Assembly (NCBI RefSeq): GCF_001014615.2
Contig: NZ_LBCQ02000003.1
Span: 1-64,000, forward strand
Origin: Aquamicrobium sp. LC103
GTDB lineage: Bacteria > Pseudomonadota > Alphaproteobacteria > Rhizobiales > Rhizobiaceae
Length of the DNA: 64,000 bases
Reading direction: 5' to 3'
Each line of letters opens with the position of its first letter. Position 1 is the first letter of the stretch. Both the position numbers and the translations under genes were made by a program. The notes under the pieces are model-generated. The model was given only the letters and a program-made list of their open reading frames with translations. It ran no database searches and had not been told where the DNA came from. Shown in pieces: positions 17,042 to 25,121 of the stretch.

Positions 17042-17218
17042 ATGCCAAAAGAGAAAACAAAGGGTTCTGAAAAACGCGGCGACGAAACGAAGAAGTCAGG
17101 CAAAACCAAGGGCGATAAAAGCATGCAAGCAGGCGGAACTGCCGGCGGTCTCGCGCAGGATACAAAACACGGTCTCGGCAAGAACGAAGATAAAATCCGG
17201 GACCGTCTCAAAGGTTGA
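17042..17218 (+). CDS. Small Lys-rich hydrophilic protein (58 aa), plus-strand island
   Basis: ATG at 17042 is preceded by GGGAGAGAG. The sequence is almost entirely Lys, Gly, Glu, Thr and Asp, with no hydrophobic core, so it is likely disordered. No family is recognised. It is isolated on the plus strand between head genes. Confidence 0.5.
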   Translation: MPKEKTKGSEKRGDETKKSGKTKGDKSMQAGGTAGGLAQDTKHGLGKNEDKIRDRLKG

Positions 17219-17256
17219 GCAGGTGGGCCGCGAATTCGCTCGCGGCCCAGCAGGGA

Positions 17257-17592
17257 TCAGCCCTTATTGCCGAGCTCCACGAGTGCAGCGACGATCTCAT
17301 CCTTTTTCGTTGGCGTAGCAGCCCCGAGAAGCTTCGCTGCGGCCGCTTTAAACGCCATGAACGGCACGCTGCCGTCTTCGGCCATGGCGAGCACTTCCGC
17401 CGGCGTCCTCTCGACCTCGGGCACCGCCGCCCTCTGCGGCGAACCTTCGAGCTTCAGGAACGGCAGGCGTCTGGCCTGCCTGGCTCCAACGTCCGAGAAG
17501 GTGATCTCCTTCGTCTCACCCGGTTTCAAGTAGATCACGCCCTTCGCCGAATACACGCCTTGGAGGGCCTTGGAGTTGTTGGTGACTTTCAT
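17257..17592 (-). CDS. Head-module hypothetical protein with HeH/SAP-like C-terminus
   Basis: 111 residues. The N-terminal half (about 1-45) is a beta-rich segment with YLKPGETKEITF. The C-terminal about 40 residues read as two short helices around a loop (FMAFKAAAAKLLGAATPTKK), resembling an HeH or LEM-type fold. It lies directly after the major capsid gene. The function is unknown. Confidence 0.6.
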   Translation of the reverse strand: MKVTNNSKALQGVYSAKGVIYLKPGETKEITFSDVGARQARRLPFLKLEGSPQRAAVPEVERTPAEVLAMAEDGSVPFMAFKAAAAKLLGAATPTKKDEIVAALVELGNKG

Positions 17593-17607
17593 CGTCTCCT
17601 CCTCACA

Positions 17608-18579
17608 TTACGCCGGAGCGGTGATTTCGTCGCCATAGGCCGCCGCGGCTGGCAGGCGCCATTCAGTGCCGCCGGTACGCGCAATCACACCCTGCTCGAA
17701 GGCCATGATCGACTTCGGCCGAGGCTGGAGCACGCGGCGCGGCATCGGCAGGTGGAAGCGCACAACCTCCGGGTCGCGGCGATAAACCATCATGCGGCCG
17801 CCGCCATCCTGAGACGCCGAGGCAAGCTCGCGAAGCGGACGAATGTCGAGCTGCTGGCCGGTCTCCGCGGTGTAGACGTTGTTCTTCCGGAGGTAATCGA
17901 GCAGGTTGAGCACGCCATCGCCGGCGCCGAGACGACGGTTGTTGAGGAGCCGGAACGCCGACGGCGGAAGACGAAGACTGTCGATCCACTCGATTTCCGA
18001 CGTGTTGTCGCGGACGCTGCCGATCAGGTCGTTGATGTCGCGCAGGATCTGGTCGTTGTCCTTGTCGGCCCAGAAAGTGGACGAACTCGAGCCGTCGGCG
18101 GCGACGTCGACGCGAGGCACGGTCGGATCGTTGACAAAGCCGGTCCAGTTCTTCTCGGCCGAACCGCTCATGGCGATGCCATTGAGAAGCCGTTCGATCG
18201 CCTGCGACGACGCCATGGCCTTGGTGTCGGTGAGCGGAATGCCATAGAGCGAGGACTGATTGACCTCCTCCAGGTTCCACTCCCAGCCAGCGCCGATCAT
18301 CGCGAAGTCATGGCTGTGCTGGTCACGGGTGGCCGACGAGAACGGAATGTCGTTCGCCGCACCCGAGATGAACTTCGCCTCACCGGCGATGTCGACCGTG
18401 AAGAACATGGTACCGATGGCCCATTCGTTCCCCTCGGTGATGACCGGCACGTGAGAGCCGTAATCGAACGTCGGATAGCGCTTCTGGTAGATGCGCGTCT
18501 CGATGTTGCGCCCCTGCGAAATCACGAAGGGGAATGCAGCCTGCGCGTCAGCGAAAGGCTGGCGGATGATCTGGTTCAT
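17608..18579 (-). CDS. Major capsid protein, DUF2184 type
   Basis: 323 residues. The order after the decoration and protease-scaffold genes and the internal features fit the DUF2184 branch of HK97-fold capsid proteins: IYQKRYPTFDYGSHVPVI near the N-terminus, WEWNLEEVNQ, and a long helix followed by LRLPPSAFRLL. The C-terminus is a strand-rich DPEVVRFHLPMPRRVLQ segment. No N-terminal scaffold is visible, consistent with a separate scaffold. Confidence 0.85.
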   Translation of the reverse strand: MNQIIRQPFADAQAAFPFVISQGRNIETRIYQKRYPTFDYGSHVPVITEGNEWAIGTMFFTVDIAGEAKFISGAANDIPFSSATRDQHSHDFAMIGAGWEWNLEEVNQSSLYGIPLTDTKAMASSQAIERLLNGIAMSGSAEKNWTGFVNDPTVPRVDVAADGSSSSTFWADKDNDQILRDINDLIGSVRDNTSEIEWIDSLRLPPSAFRLLNNRRLGAGDGVLNLLDYLRKNNVYTAETGQQLDIRPLRELASASQDGGGRMMVYRRDPEVVRFHLPMPRRVLQPRPKSIMAFEQGVIARTGGTEWRLPAAAAYGDEITAPA

Positions 18580-18605
18580 TGTATTGATCCTTTTCGTGAT
18601 CTGGC

Positions 18606-19103
18606 TCAGGCGCCGCCGGTATCGGCTTCAGGATGAATGGTGGCGCGCAAACGCAGGCTGATCTCGACGATGTCACCGTTGCCGCCTGACGTGTCGAACA
18701 CAGCGTCCGGAATCGGGCCGACGATGTTCGCACCGGCCGCGCCGACATAGCGGTGGGTGGACGTGTTGTAGAAAACCTCGCCGCCATCGATGACGGCGCC
18801 GCCCGCGATCACATACATCGGGCCTTGGGTCATGAAGGCGCCGGTGAAATACTGCGGATAGGCGTCGGGAAGCGTCGCACTCGCAGGTACCGCGGGGTTC
18901 AGGATGGCGATGCCGAGGAACGTGCCCGAAGCCAGCGGAACAACGCCATGGTCACCCGCGCCGCGCTGGACCGGCTGACCGAAGCGAACGCCATCAGCAT
19001 TCTCCACGGTGCGACTGATCCGGTTGCTCTTCTCCTCCGACGCGATCTGACCGTGAAGGCCCTTCGCCGGAGCTTCGGAATAGGTCGTCTGATAGGTTGC
19101 CAT
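18606..19103 (-). CDS. Capsid decoration (structural cement) protein, Gp24-like
   Basis: 165 residues, strand-rich. It has the RFGQPVQRGAGDHGVVPLASG and GPMYVIAGGAVIDGGEVFY segments typical of the structural cement family. It lies between protease-scaffold and major capsid genes. It would bind and stabilise the expanded shell. Confidence 0.8.
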   Translation of the reverse strand: MATYQTTYSEAPAKGLHGQIASEEKSNRISRTVENADGVRFGQPVQRGAGDHGVVPLASGTFLGIAILNPAVPASATLPDAYPQYFTGAFMTQGPMYVIAGGAVIDGGEVFYNTSTHRYVGAAGANIVGPIPDAVFDTSGGNGDIVEISLRLRATIHPEADTGGA

Positions 19104-19116
19104 GTGCAGGCCCTCC

Positions 19117-19731
19117 TCAGTTGGCCTGGGCCGGCAGGTGAGCGGACTGCATGTCCTTCACCATGGCGGCATAGGCATCGGCCGCCGACTTGTCGGCGTC
19201 ATTGATCGGCTGGAGACCGCTCTGGACGACGGAGCGGAACGGATCGGCCGCCTTCACGTCCTTGGCGATCGCCTTGAACATGCCGGCGACCTCGGCGTCG
19301 GAAGCGTCCTTCACCAGTTCATCGCCGAGCCTGGCCTTGACCGCCGCGCGCTTCAGGTCCGCCTCGGACTTGCAGTTCGTCTCGATCGAGCCGTCGATCG
19401 CCTTCACGGTCGTGACGAGCTGGGCACGGTCGGCGACCATCTTGTCGATGTCTTCCGGCTTCGGCGCGCTGTCCTGCGCCTTCTTGAGATCGGCCTTGAG
19501 AGCTCCGATCTCCTCGTCCTTCTTGGCGAGGTCGGCATCCTTGGCGGCGAACGCCTTGGAATGGGCGTCATTCACCTCCGCGAGCTTGGCTTGGTGGCGC
19601 TGCTCGGCATCGGCGAGTTTGGCTGCGGAAGACTCCAGATCCTTCATCAGCTTGGAAATGGCCTGGGCGCCCTGGTCGGTCGTCTGAACCGACAGTCCGT
19701 CCACGACCACAGTACGAAGTGCGTCACCCAT
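19117..19731 (-). CDS. Possible nested scaffold protein from internal start
   Basis: Same frame as the protease-scaffold, beginning at ATG 19731 with AAGGAG nine bases before it. 204 residues, strongly coiled coil. The ribosome binding site is seen directly; translation from it is inference by analogy with nested scaffolds. Confidence 0.5.
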   Translation of the reverse strand: MGDALRTVVVDGLSVQTTDQGAQAISKLMKDLESSAAKLADAEQRHQAKLAEVNDAHSKAFAAKDADLAKKDEEIGALKADLKKAQDSAPKPEDIDKMVADRAQLVTTVKAIDGSIETNCKSEADLKRAAVKARLGDELVKDASDAEVAGMFKAIAKDVKAADPFRSVVQSGLQPINDADKSAADAYAAMVKDMQSAHLPAQAN

Positions 19732-20310
19732 CGTGACTTTCTCCTTGTCTGAGGTGGAAATTGGGGCGGCGCCCCACTCATTCGCACCGTCGCCGATGCG
19801 AACCTGATGACCGGCCCTTCCCCGCTGCACGATCGCAACGTGGTTGACCCGGATGTTCCGTTGAACTGCGTCGTATTCCTCACCGGCAGACGTCTTGCCG
19901 GCGGTCCAGTCGAGATCGCAGCAATAACCGGCCGAAAGCTCCCGCTTGCCGTTCTCGATGTCCCTTATGGCAGCTTCGTCGCTCACCATGAGGGGCACGC
20001 GAAGGAAGATGCCCTCGCCGGCAATCTCGTCACCGGTCTGGCCGACGGCATACTCCTTCCAATTTTCGGAGGTCACATGCTCGTCGGGATGATCGTTGGT
20101 GACCGGGCGATGGGCAGCGGAGCGCAAAGTCGTCTCCGAAAAAACCTCGTCGCCAGGCCGGTAGACACGAACGGAGGGCATATCCGGCTTGCCGACTTCA
20201 TGGCCGGCATAGAGCTGAATGCCCGTGCGTGCGATCCTGGCGTCGGCAACAAGGTAGCCGTCGTCGCGCCGCCGCGTTCCCGCTACGGTTACAGCGTCTG
20301 TGAATTGCAC
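19117..20310 (-). CDS. DUF2213 prohead protease fused to scaffold
   Basis: 397 residues. The N-terminal domain (about 1-180) is the DUF2213 protease-like fold, with AHRPVTNDHPDEHV and KRELSAGYCCDLDW supplying candidate His and Ser. The C-terminal part (about 194-397) is a highly charged coiled-coil scaffold (DLESSAAKLADAEQRHQAKL onward). An internal ATG at 19731 (residue 194, MGDALRTVVVDG) is preceded by AAGGAG, so a separate 204-residue scaffold may be made, as in lambda C/Nu3. Confidence 0.82.
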   Translation of the reverse strand: MQFTDAVTVAGTRRRDDGYLVADARIARTGIQLYAGHEVGKPDMPSVRVYRPGDEVFSETTLRSAAHRPVTNDHPDEHVTSENWKEYAVGQTGDEIAGEGIFLRVPLMVSDEAAIRDIENGKRELSAGYCCDLDWTAGKTSAGEEYDAVQRNIRVNHVAIVQRGRAGHQVRIGDGANEWGAAPISTSDKEKVTMGDALRTVVVDGLSVQTTDQGAQAISKLMKDLESSAAKLADAEQRHQAKLAEVNDAHSKAFAAKDADLAKKDEEIGALKADLKKAQDSAPKPEDIDKMVADRAQLVTTVKAIDGSIETNCKSEADLKRAAVKARLGDELVKDASDAEVAGMFKAIAKDVKAADPFRSVVQSGLQPINDADKSAADAYAAMVKDMQSAHLPAQAN

Positions 20311-20340
20311 TATTGTCTCCTTTTGGAGGGAGAGAGACCG

Positions 20341-20745
20341 ATGCGGGTTAACGGTTCATGTCACTGCGGCGCGATCGCATTTGAGGCTGAGATTGACCCC
20401 AATCGAGTACGCATCTGCCATTGCAACGATTGTCAGAAGCTGTCTGGAACGGCCTTTCGGGTGACAGCTCCGTGCCCCGAAGAGGCTTTTCGACTGCTCC
20501 AGGGTTCGCCAGCGATCTATACAAAAAAGGCACAGAGTGGCCGGCGGAGGCTACAAGTCTTCTGCCCGAACTGCGGATCACCCTTGTACGCAACGAGCGA
20601 TGAACCACCTGGAAGCCGAACCTTTGGCTTACGCGTCGGCGTTCTCGATCAGAGAGGTGAACTTAAGCCGAATCGGCAGTACTGGTTTCAATCTGCTCTA
20701 GCATGGCTGCCAAAGCTTCCCGGGAATGCGGCGGCAGGGAACTGA
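20341..20745 (+). CDS. GFA/CENP-V domain protein, plus-strand island
   Basis: 134 residues starting MRVNGSCHCGAIAFEAEI. The zinc pattern of the GFA family is complete: C-x-C-G near residue 7, CHCNDCQKLSG at about 30, and CPNCGSPLY at about 79. These proteins bind zinc and are related to glutathione-dependent formaldehyde-activating enzyme; few have proven reactions. GGAGGG precedes the start. It is a metabolic-type gene sitting between portal and protease genes on the opposite strand, a classic moron position. Confidence 0.88.
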   Translation: MRVNGSCHCGAIAFEAEIDPNRVRICHCNDCQKLSGTAFRVTAPCPEEAFRLLQGSPAIYTKKAQSGRRRLQVFCPNCGSPLYATSDEPPGSRTFGLRVGVLDQRGELKPNRQYWFQSALAWLPKLPGNAAAGN

Positions 20746-20752
20746 AAACCCT

Positions 20753-22114
20753 TCAGCCCTCTGGCACTACGGCCGCCACCGCTTCGTCCTCGTCTTCCTC
20801 TTGCTCGGAAAGGCGGCCGTACTCCTCGATGGCCTTTTCAAGCCCAGGCAGAGAACCATCCTCGACGAGCGCATTCACCAGACCATCGCTGAGCGCCTCT
20901 ATCGGGATGAGCTCGGGCGACATGCCACCGCTACCCGCGATCGCGCGCGCCGCATCTGCCTTCGTCTTGAAGATTTCAGCCCGCTCTTTGTCCGTCATCT
21001 GCCACAGCGGAGCCCAGGAATAGTAGATGGACGGATCGCGTGAACCGAGTGCCGAGCAGATCAGAGCTTCGTCCAGCCGGTAGAGAGCTGGCGTCATTTC
21101 GATTTCCTGCATGGCGGAAATGCGGTCGTAATAGTTCCGCAAATCCGCTTCCCCGGTGCTGTTCAGGCCGGCAGGTGACTGGCCGAGAAGGCGCGTAGCC
21201 GGGATGTCGGCCGCGCCCGAGACGATCGTCAGGAAACGGTCGAGAATGTCGGGCAGCGTCGCGAACGAGGCCGATTTGCTCTCATATTCCTCCTCCTTGT
21301 CGAGGAGCAGCGTGCCATTGATGCCTTTCGCCGTGTTGGCCAGTGTGTAGCGTTCGAGGATTTTCCTCTTGTAGGTCTCGTCTCCCAGCGAAGCCATGAA
21401 GTTCGGCAGTCTGATGATGTCGACCTTCGCCTCGAAAACTAGAGAGGCGATATTCGCCGCGGTGCTATCGGCGTTCTTGATCGCGTCCAGAACAGAGACG
21501 AGCACGCTATCTCCCCAGCCCTGGTGGAATGCCAGATCCTCGTCGCCCGTGGAGTTGCCCTGAAAGATAGCCAGCCGCGACGGATGCACATCGATCGTCC
21601 GGCCGTCTCTCGCGCTCACTCGATAGTATGACGGTCTTCCGTAGAATTCCGAGCCAGGATCGCGATCGATCTCGCCCGCCGCGAGGTGCTTACGCGTGAA
21701 TACCGTCAGGTACTGCACCCCGCCGCGCCCAATCCGCTCCACATCGAGCGGCAGCATCATCTCTTGCTCGCCCGTGCCGATCAGAATGCCCGCGCCGCCG
21801 AGAAGCCGTGCCTTGATCCGCGCCTCCAGCACTTTGCCGCGGAGGTTCAGCCGCTTCTCCTCGGCTTCGATCTTCTCGATCTGGCGATCGCCGGCTTGCC
21901 AATTGCGCCAGTTCCGGCAGCTATCGAGTGCAGGAATGTCGACGATCTTCCGCGGCAGCCAGGCGCCGCGATAGGCATTGATTATCTGCTCATCCGACAG
22001 GAGCGGCATGCCATAGAAGGTGTGTGCCGCCTTGTCTCGCTCCGTCCCCATCCGAGAAACGAGGTTCGTCAGGCTGTCGCCGATCACACGAGCGAAGTTA
22101 ACGACCGATCCCAT
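20753..22114 (-). CDS. Portal protein, DUF1073 type
   Basis: 453 residues. It has the DUF1073 portal pattern: YRGAWLPRKIVDIPALDSCRNW, ARLLGGAGILIGTGEQ, a PSRLAIFQG strand and ATRLLGQSPAGLNSTGE near residue 315. This last segment is strongly conserved in such portals. It forms the DNA entry/exit ring at one capsid vertex. Databases often label relatives as anti-CBASS Acb1 family because some carry an Acb1 domain. I see no such extra domain here. The gene follows the terminase, as expected. Confidence 0.85.
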   Translation of the reverse strand: MGSVVNFARVIGDSLTNLVSRMGTERDKAAHTFYGMPLLSDEQIINAYRGAWLPRKIVDIPALDSCRNWRNWQAGDRQIEKIEAEEKRLNLRGKVLEARIKARLLGGAGILIGTGEQEMMLPLDVERIGRGGVQYLTVFTRKHLAAGEIDRDPGSEFYGRPSYYRVSARDGRTIDVHPSRLAIFQGNSTGDEDLAFHQGWGDSVLVSVLDAIKNADSTAANIASLVFEAKVDIIRLPNFMASLGDETYKRKILERYTLANTAKGINGTLLLDKEEEYESKSASFATLPDILDRFLTIVSGAADIPATRLLGQSPAGLNSTGEADLRNYYDRISAMQEIEMTPALYRLDEALICSALGSRDPSIYYSWAPLWQMTDKERAEIFKTKADAARAIAGSGGMSPELIPIEALSDGLVNALVEDGSLPGLEKAIEEYGRLSEQEEDEDEAVAAVVPEG

Positions 22115-22385
22115 GTTGCCTCCGTGCGGCGAACTGACCGCGGGCGGTCAAATTGACATTACCGGCGAGATGGCCGACATACCGTCGATGCACACCAATT
22201 CCTTTGCCCTTTTCCCCGTCTGCAAAGGCGGCCTTCAAATAGGCTGACTGCCTGGTGCCGCTACCTGCGAGAGCAAGAGCGGCGCCAGGAAAGTGAATCC
22301 AAGACATCAGAACTGTCCGAGCACCGGCCGAACCGCGCTTGGTTGCGCTTCGCTCGCTGGTCGCCATTCACTTTGGGTGAGCCAA

Positions 22386-22592
22386 ATGACTTTCAAATAC
22401 AGCTTCACGTTTCCCATCAGCGGGCCGAACAAGCTGCCTCGCTTCAAGAACTGGGCCGCTGAACATGCTCCCGACGTAGAGGTCAGTCTTCCGCCTCAGG
22501 TGCCGGTCAAGAGCGAGGCTCTAACGATCCGCCTGAAATCTCTCGAGGATCGGCAGAAGCTTGTGACCAAGCTTGCAGGCGCAGAGCTCTAA
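22386..22592 (+). CDS. Small hypothetical protein (68 aa), plus-strand island
   Basis: ATG at 22386. A short beta-rich start (FKYSFTFPISG) is followed by a charged helix at the C-terminus. It lies opposite the terminase-portal junction. No family is recognised, and the ribosome site is weak. Confidence 0.45.
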   Translation: MTFKYSFTFPISGPNKLPRFKNWAAEHAPDVEVSLPPQVPVKSEALTIRLKSLEDRQKLVTKLAGAEL

Positions 22593-22632
22593 TTGTGGCG
22601 ACGGCGGCGGGGTGAATCTCGTCGCCGTCCGT

Positions 22633-24138
22633 CTAGATGTTGTCGAGCGTAAATGTGCCGCCGCCGCAAATCTCAACGACGGCGTCGATAAATGGGTCGA
22701 TCTGGTCGTCGAAGGAACCATCAGGAAAAGCGGCGTATTCGGACGTGAAGGTGAGCTTCCACGGCGCTAGCCGCGGCAGCACCACCAAGCCCGCTGCAAC
22801 GGAAGGAATGGCATCGAGCGCCCTGGTGTATTTGTCCCGGTCCCTTTGCAGCGCAACGACGGGAATGGCCTTCCTACTCACGGCCTGGATCAGGCCCGTT
22901 CCTGAAACCTTGTCTTCCACCGCCATCTTGCGGAGATGGCCATACCGATCGGCAGACATCGCCTTGGCTTTGGCCCAGAAGGCGAGCGCGGTCTTTTCAA
23001 GCTCGGGAGCCTCAAATCGGCCTCTCACCAAATCGATCAGATAGGCCTTGCCGTCTACGCCGGCGCCCCAATGCTCGAAGACGGTATAGTCGTTGCGCTC
23101 CTTCGTCTTCTGCGCCGTATCAGCGTATATCGCGCGCCAAGACAGAAGCGGCAGATCATCGTACTCCTGCAGCCATTCGGTCTTGAACAGGTTACCGCCC
23201 GCAACTGTCGGGCTCTGCACATACTGGCCTGCGTAGACCAGCGGCGACAGTTGCAAGACCTTGATCTGGTCGAGGGTATGTTTCTCTTTCCATAGTGGGC
23301 CATCAGGGAGGCCATGGGGGATCATCACCGCCCTGCCCGCCGGCGGTTCAACCTCTCCGTCTATGAGTACCGGGAGGCGCAGAAGGTGCCATTCCTCACC
23401 GGACTTCTCGAGCAGATGCGCGACGAAATCATCGACATGCAGGCGCTGCATGATGACGATGACCGGCACATCTTCATGCGCCAGGCGAGACTTGAAGGTG
23501 TTATCCCACCGCGCATTGATAAACTTGCGGGTTGGATCCGATGAAGCATCGTCCGGTTTCAGCGGGTCGTCGATAACCAGAGCGCCGGTAAATCCAGGCT
23601 CAGCCAAAATGCCGGCGCGAAAGCCGGTGATCGGCTGACCCGCTGCCGCGGCGCGCAGATGCCCTCCGTCGGTGGTCCTCCAGAGACCTTTTGCGTTCTG
23701 GTCCTGCCTCATCCGTACCGGCCAATGGGCCTGGTATCCGTCGAGGTTGATGACGTCCTTGACCTTGGTCGAATTATCCAGCGCCAGCGGCTCAGCATAG
23801 CTGGCGTGGATGAACCGGGATCGCGAATTGACCGCAAACCCACGGGCAATGAAGTTGATTACCGCTAGTTCGGTCTTACCGTAACCGGGCGGGATGTTGA
23901 TGATCAGCCGCTTGATCTCGCCCGAGAACACCCGGTCGAGCGTCTCGCACATGACCGGATGGAAAGGCGCGACAGAGAACGGCTGCCCCTCCTTCTCTAG
24001 AAAGAACTTCGTTGTGAAGGCTAGGTGCGAGCCGAGCAGGACTTTCCGCTCTCGTGCTCGATCGGCCTCAGATTTCCTCGCTTCCTGCTCGGCTCGGATC
24101 GCCGTCAACAATTCCGATCTGGACAAGGGCGCGTTCAA
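22633..24138 (-). CDS. terL: Terminase large subunit
   Basis: 501 residues. The N-terminal ATPase has a deviant Walker A NIPPGYGKTE (about 79), a Walker B LVIDDPLKP with its acidic pair (about 187) and a coupling-type region after it. The C-terminal nuclease has acidic patches AIYADTAQKTKERNDYT, MAVEDKVSGTG and DDQIDPFIDAV at spacings usual for RNase-H-fold terminase nucleases. It cuts and pumps phage DNA into the head with the adjacent portal and small subunit. It overlaps the small-subunit gene. Confidence 0.92.
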   Translation of the reverse strand: MNAPLSRSELLTAIRAEQEARKSEADRARERKVLLGSHLAFTTKFFLEKEGQPFSVAPFHPVMCETLDRVFSGEIKRLIINIPPGYGKTELAVINFIARGFAVNSRSRFIHASYAEPLALDNSTKVKDVINLDGYQAHWPVRMRQDQNAKGLWRTTDGGHLRAAAAGQPITGFRAGILAEPGFTGALVIDDPLKPDDASSDPTRKFINARWDNTFKSRLAHEDVPVIVIMQRLHVDDFVAHLLEKSGEEWHLLRLPVLIDGEVEPPAGRAVMIPHGLPDGPLWKEKHTLDQIKVLQLSPLVYAGQYVQSPTVAGGNLFKTEWLQEYDDLPLLSWRAIYADTAQKTKERNDYTVFEHWGAGVDGKAYLIDLVRGRFEAPELEKTALAFWAKAKAMSADRYGHLRKMAVEDKVSGTGLIQAVSRKAIPVVALQRDRDKYTRALDAIPSVAAGLVVLPRLAPWKLTFTSEYAAFPDGSFDDQIDPFIDAVVEICGGGTFTLDNI

Positions 24139-24532
24139 GTAGTTCGAGCTCCTTATCCGTCATGCCCTTCAGCTTCGTCACGTCGACGCTTGCGATCGTT
24201 CCGCCATGCTGGTGCTTCGTCGGCGCATGACTGCCATGCATCTTGTTGGCCTCAGAGATGGCGGAGACGGCTACCCGCGGGTCTTCTTTCTCGGAGGCAT
24301 CCGAGATGCGCTTGAGAGCGGCAAGCCTGTCGGCGGCGCTCCATTCGGCCTTCTCGGCCACTCTGGACTGGATGTCTCTCACCCTTGCCTGCACGTTGCC
24401 ATTTGTTGCCAATCGCGAGGCATGGTGTCGGCTCGGTTTATATCCCGCTTCAACATATGCGTCCGCTGCCGTCTTGCCCTTTGCGAGCGCTTGGGCAAAG
24501 CTCTCATGGCGTGGGTTTGGGAGGACAGACAT
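24068..24532 (-). CDS. terS: Terminase small subunit
   Basis: About 154 residues starting MSVLPNPRHESFAQALAKG, the usual opening of rhizobial phage small terminases. An HTH-like segment at about 5-45 (AYVEAGYKPSRHHASRL) would bind the packaging site. A coiled, charged C-terminus overlaps the large-subunit start by about 70 bases. Longer starts upstream would cross the divergent gene at 24531. The two start codons overlap on opposite strands. Confidence 0.85.
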   Translation of the reverse strand: MSVLPNPRHESFAQALAKGKTAADAYVEAGYKPSRHHASRLATNGNVQARVRDIQSRVAEKAEWSAADRLAALKRISDASEKEDPRVAVSAISEANKMHGSHAPTKHQHGGTIASVDVTKLKGMTDKELELLERALVQIGIVDGDPSRAGSEEI

Positions 24533-24953
24533 GGATATTGGTGGGGCCATTTCCGCAGTGACTGCGGCCATTGGGTTCGCTCGCGAACTCAACAACGTTG
24601 ATGTTCAAATCGACCAAGCGGAGTTGAAGCTCAAGATCGCCGAATTAACGGGATCGCTTGCTGATGCAAAACTCGGACTGGTTGAGATAGCTGACGAACT
24701 CCGGGATAAGGACGCCGAGATTGCTCACCTGAAGTCAGCGTTCGAATTCAAGGCGTCACTTGTCGAAAAGGAAGGTTTCAAGTTCGAGGCCTTTCCAGAC
24801 GGCACTCCACGCGGAGAACCTTTTTGCCCGCGATGTGAAATAAACCACGGCAGATTCTATCGCATGAGCATGATCGTCGGTGGCGCTAGGAAATGCCCAG
24901 AATGCAAAACGGATTATCTCCGTGCTCCAGCCTACATGTGGGGTGGCGAATAG
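24531..24953 (+). CDS. Coiled-coil protein with C-terminal zinc ribbon
   Basis: 140 residues. ATG at 24531 follows GGGAGG. Residues about 25-75 form a continuous coiled coil. The C-terminus has two Cys pairs (FCPRCEINHG and KCPECKTDY) about 20 residues apart, a zinc ribbon. The start is divergent from, and overlaps, the terminase small-subunit start. It recurs in my recollection near rhizobial prophages but has no known function. Confidence 0.6.
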   Translation: MDIGGAISAVTAAIGFARELNNVDVQIDQAELKLKIAELTGSLADAKLGLVEIADELRDKDAEIAHLKSAFEFKASLVEKEGFKFEAFPDGTPRGEPFCPRCEINHGRFYRMSMIVGGARKCPECKTDYLRAPAYMWGGE

Positions 24954-25121
24954 ACGCCCACCGTTTCATTCATATCGCGATGGCCATCCCTGATCCGAGC
25001 GACGAAGCATTTCTGCTTGTCGGTCACCGCCATTTTTGGTTTCCTGTGGCTGTTTTTGTGGGAGGCCGATATGACTAATGACGAAGTCGGGGTATTCGCC
25101 ACGGATGGTTGAACGGGTCCT

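Noticed and set aside
20753-22114. Anti-CBASS Acb1 function for the portal
   Set aside because: The protein is only the DUF1073 portal part; no extra phosphodiesterase domain is visible.
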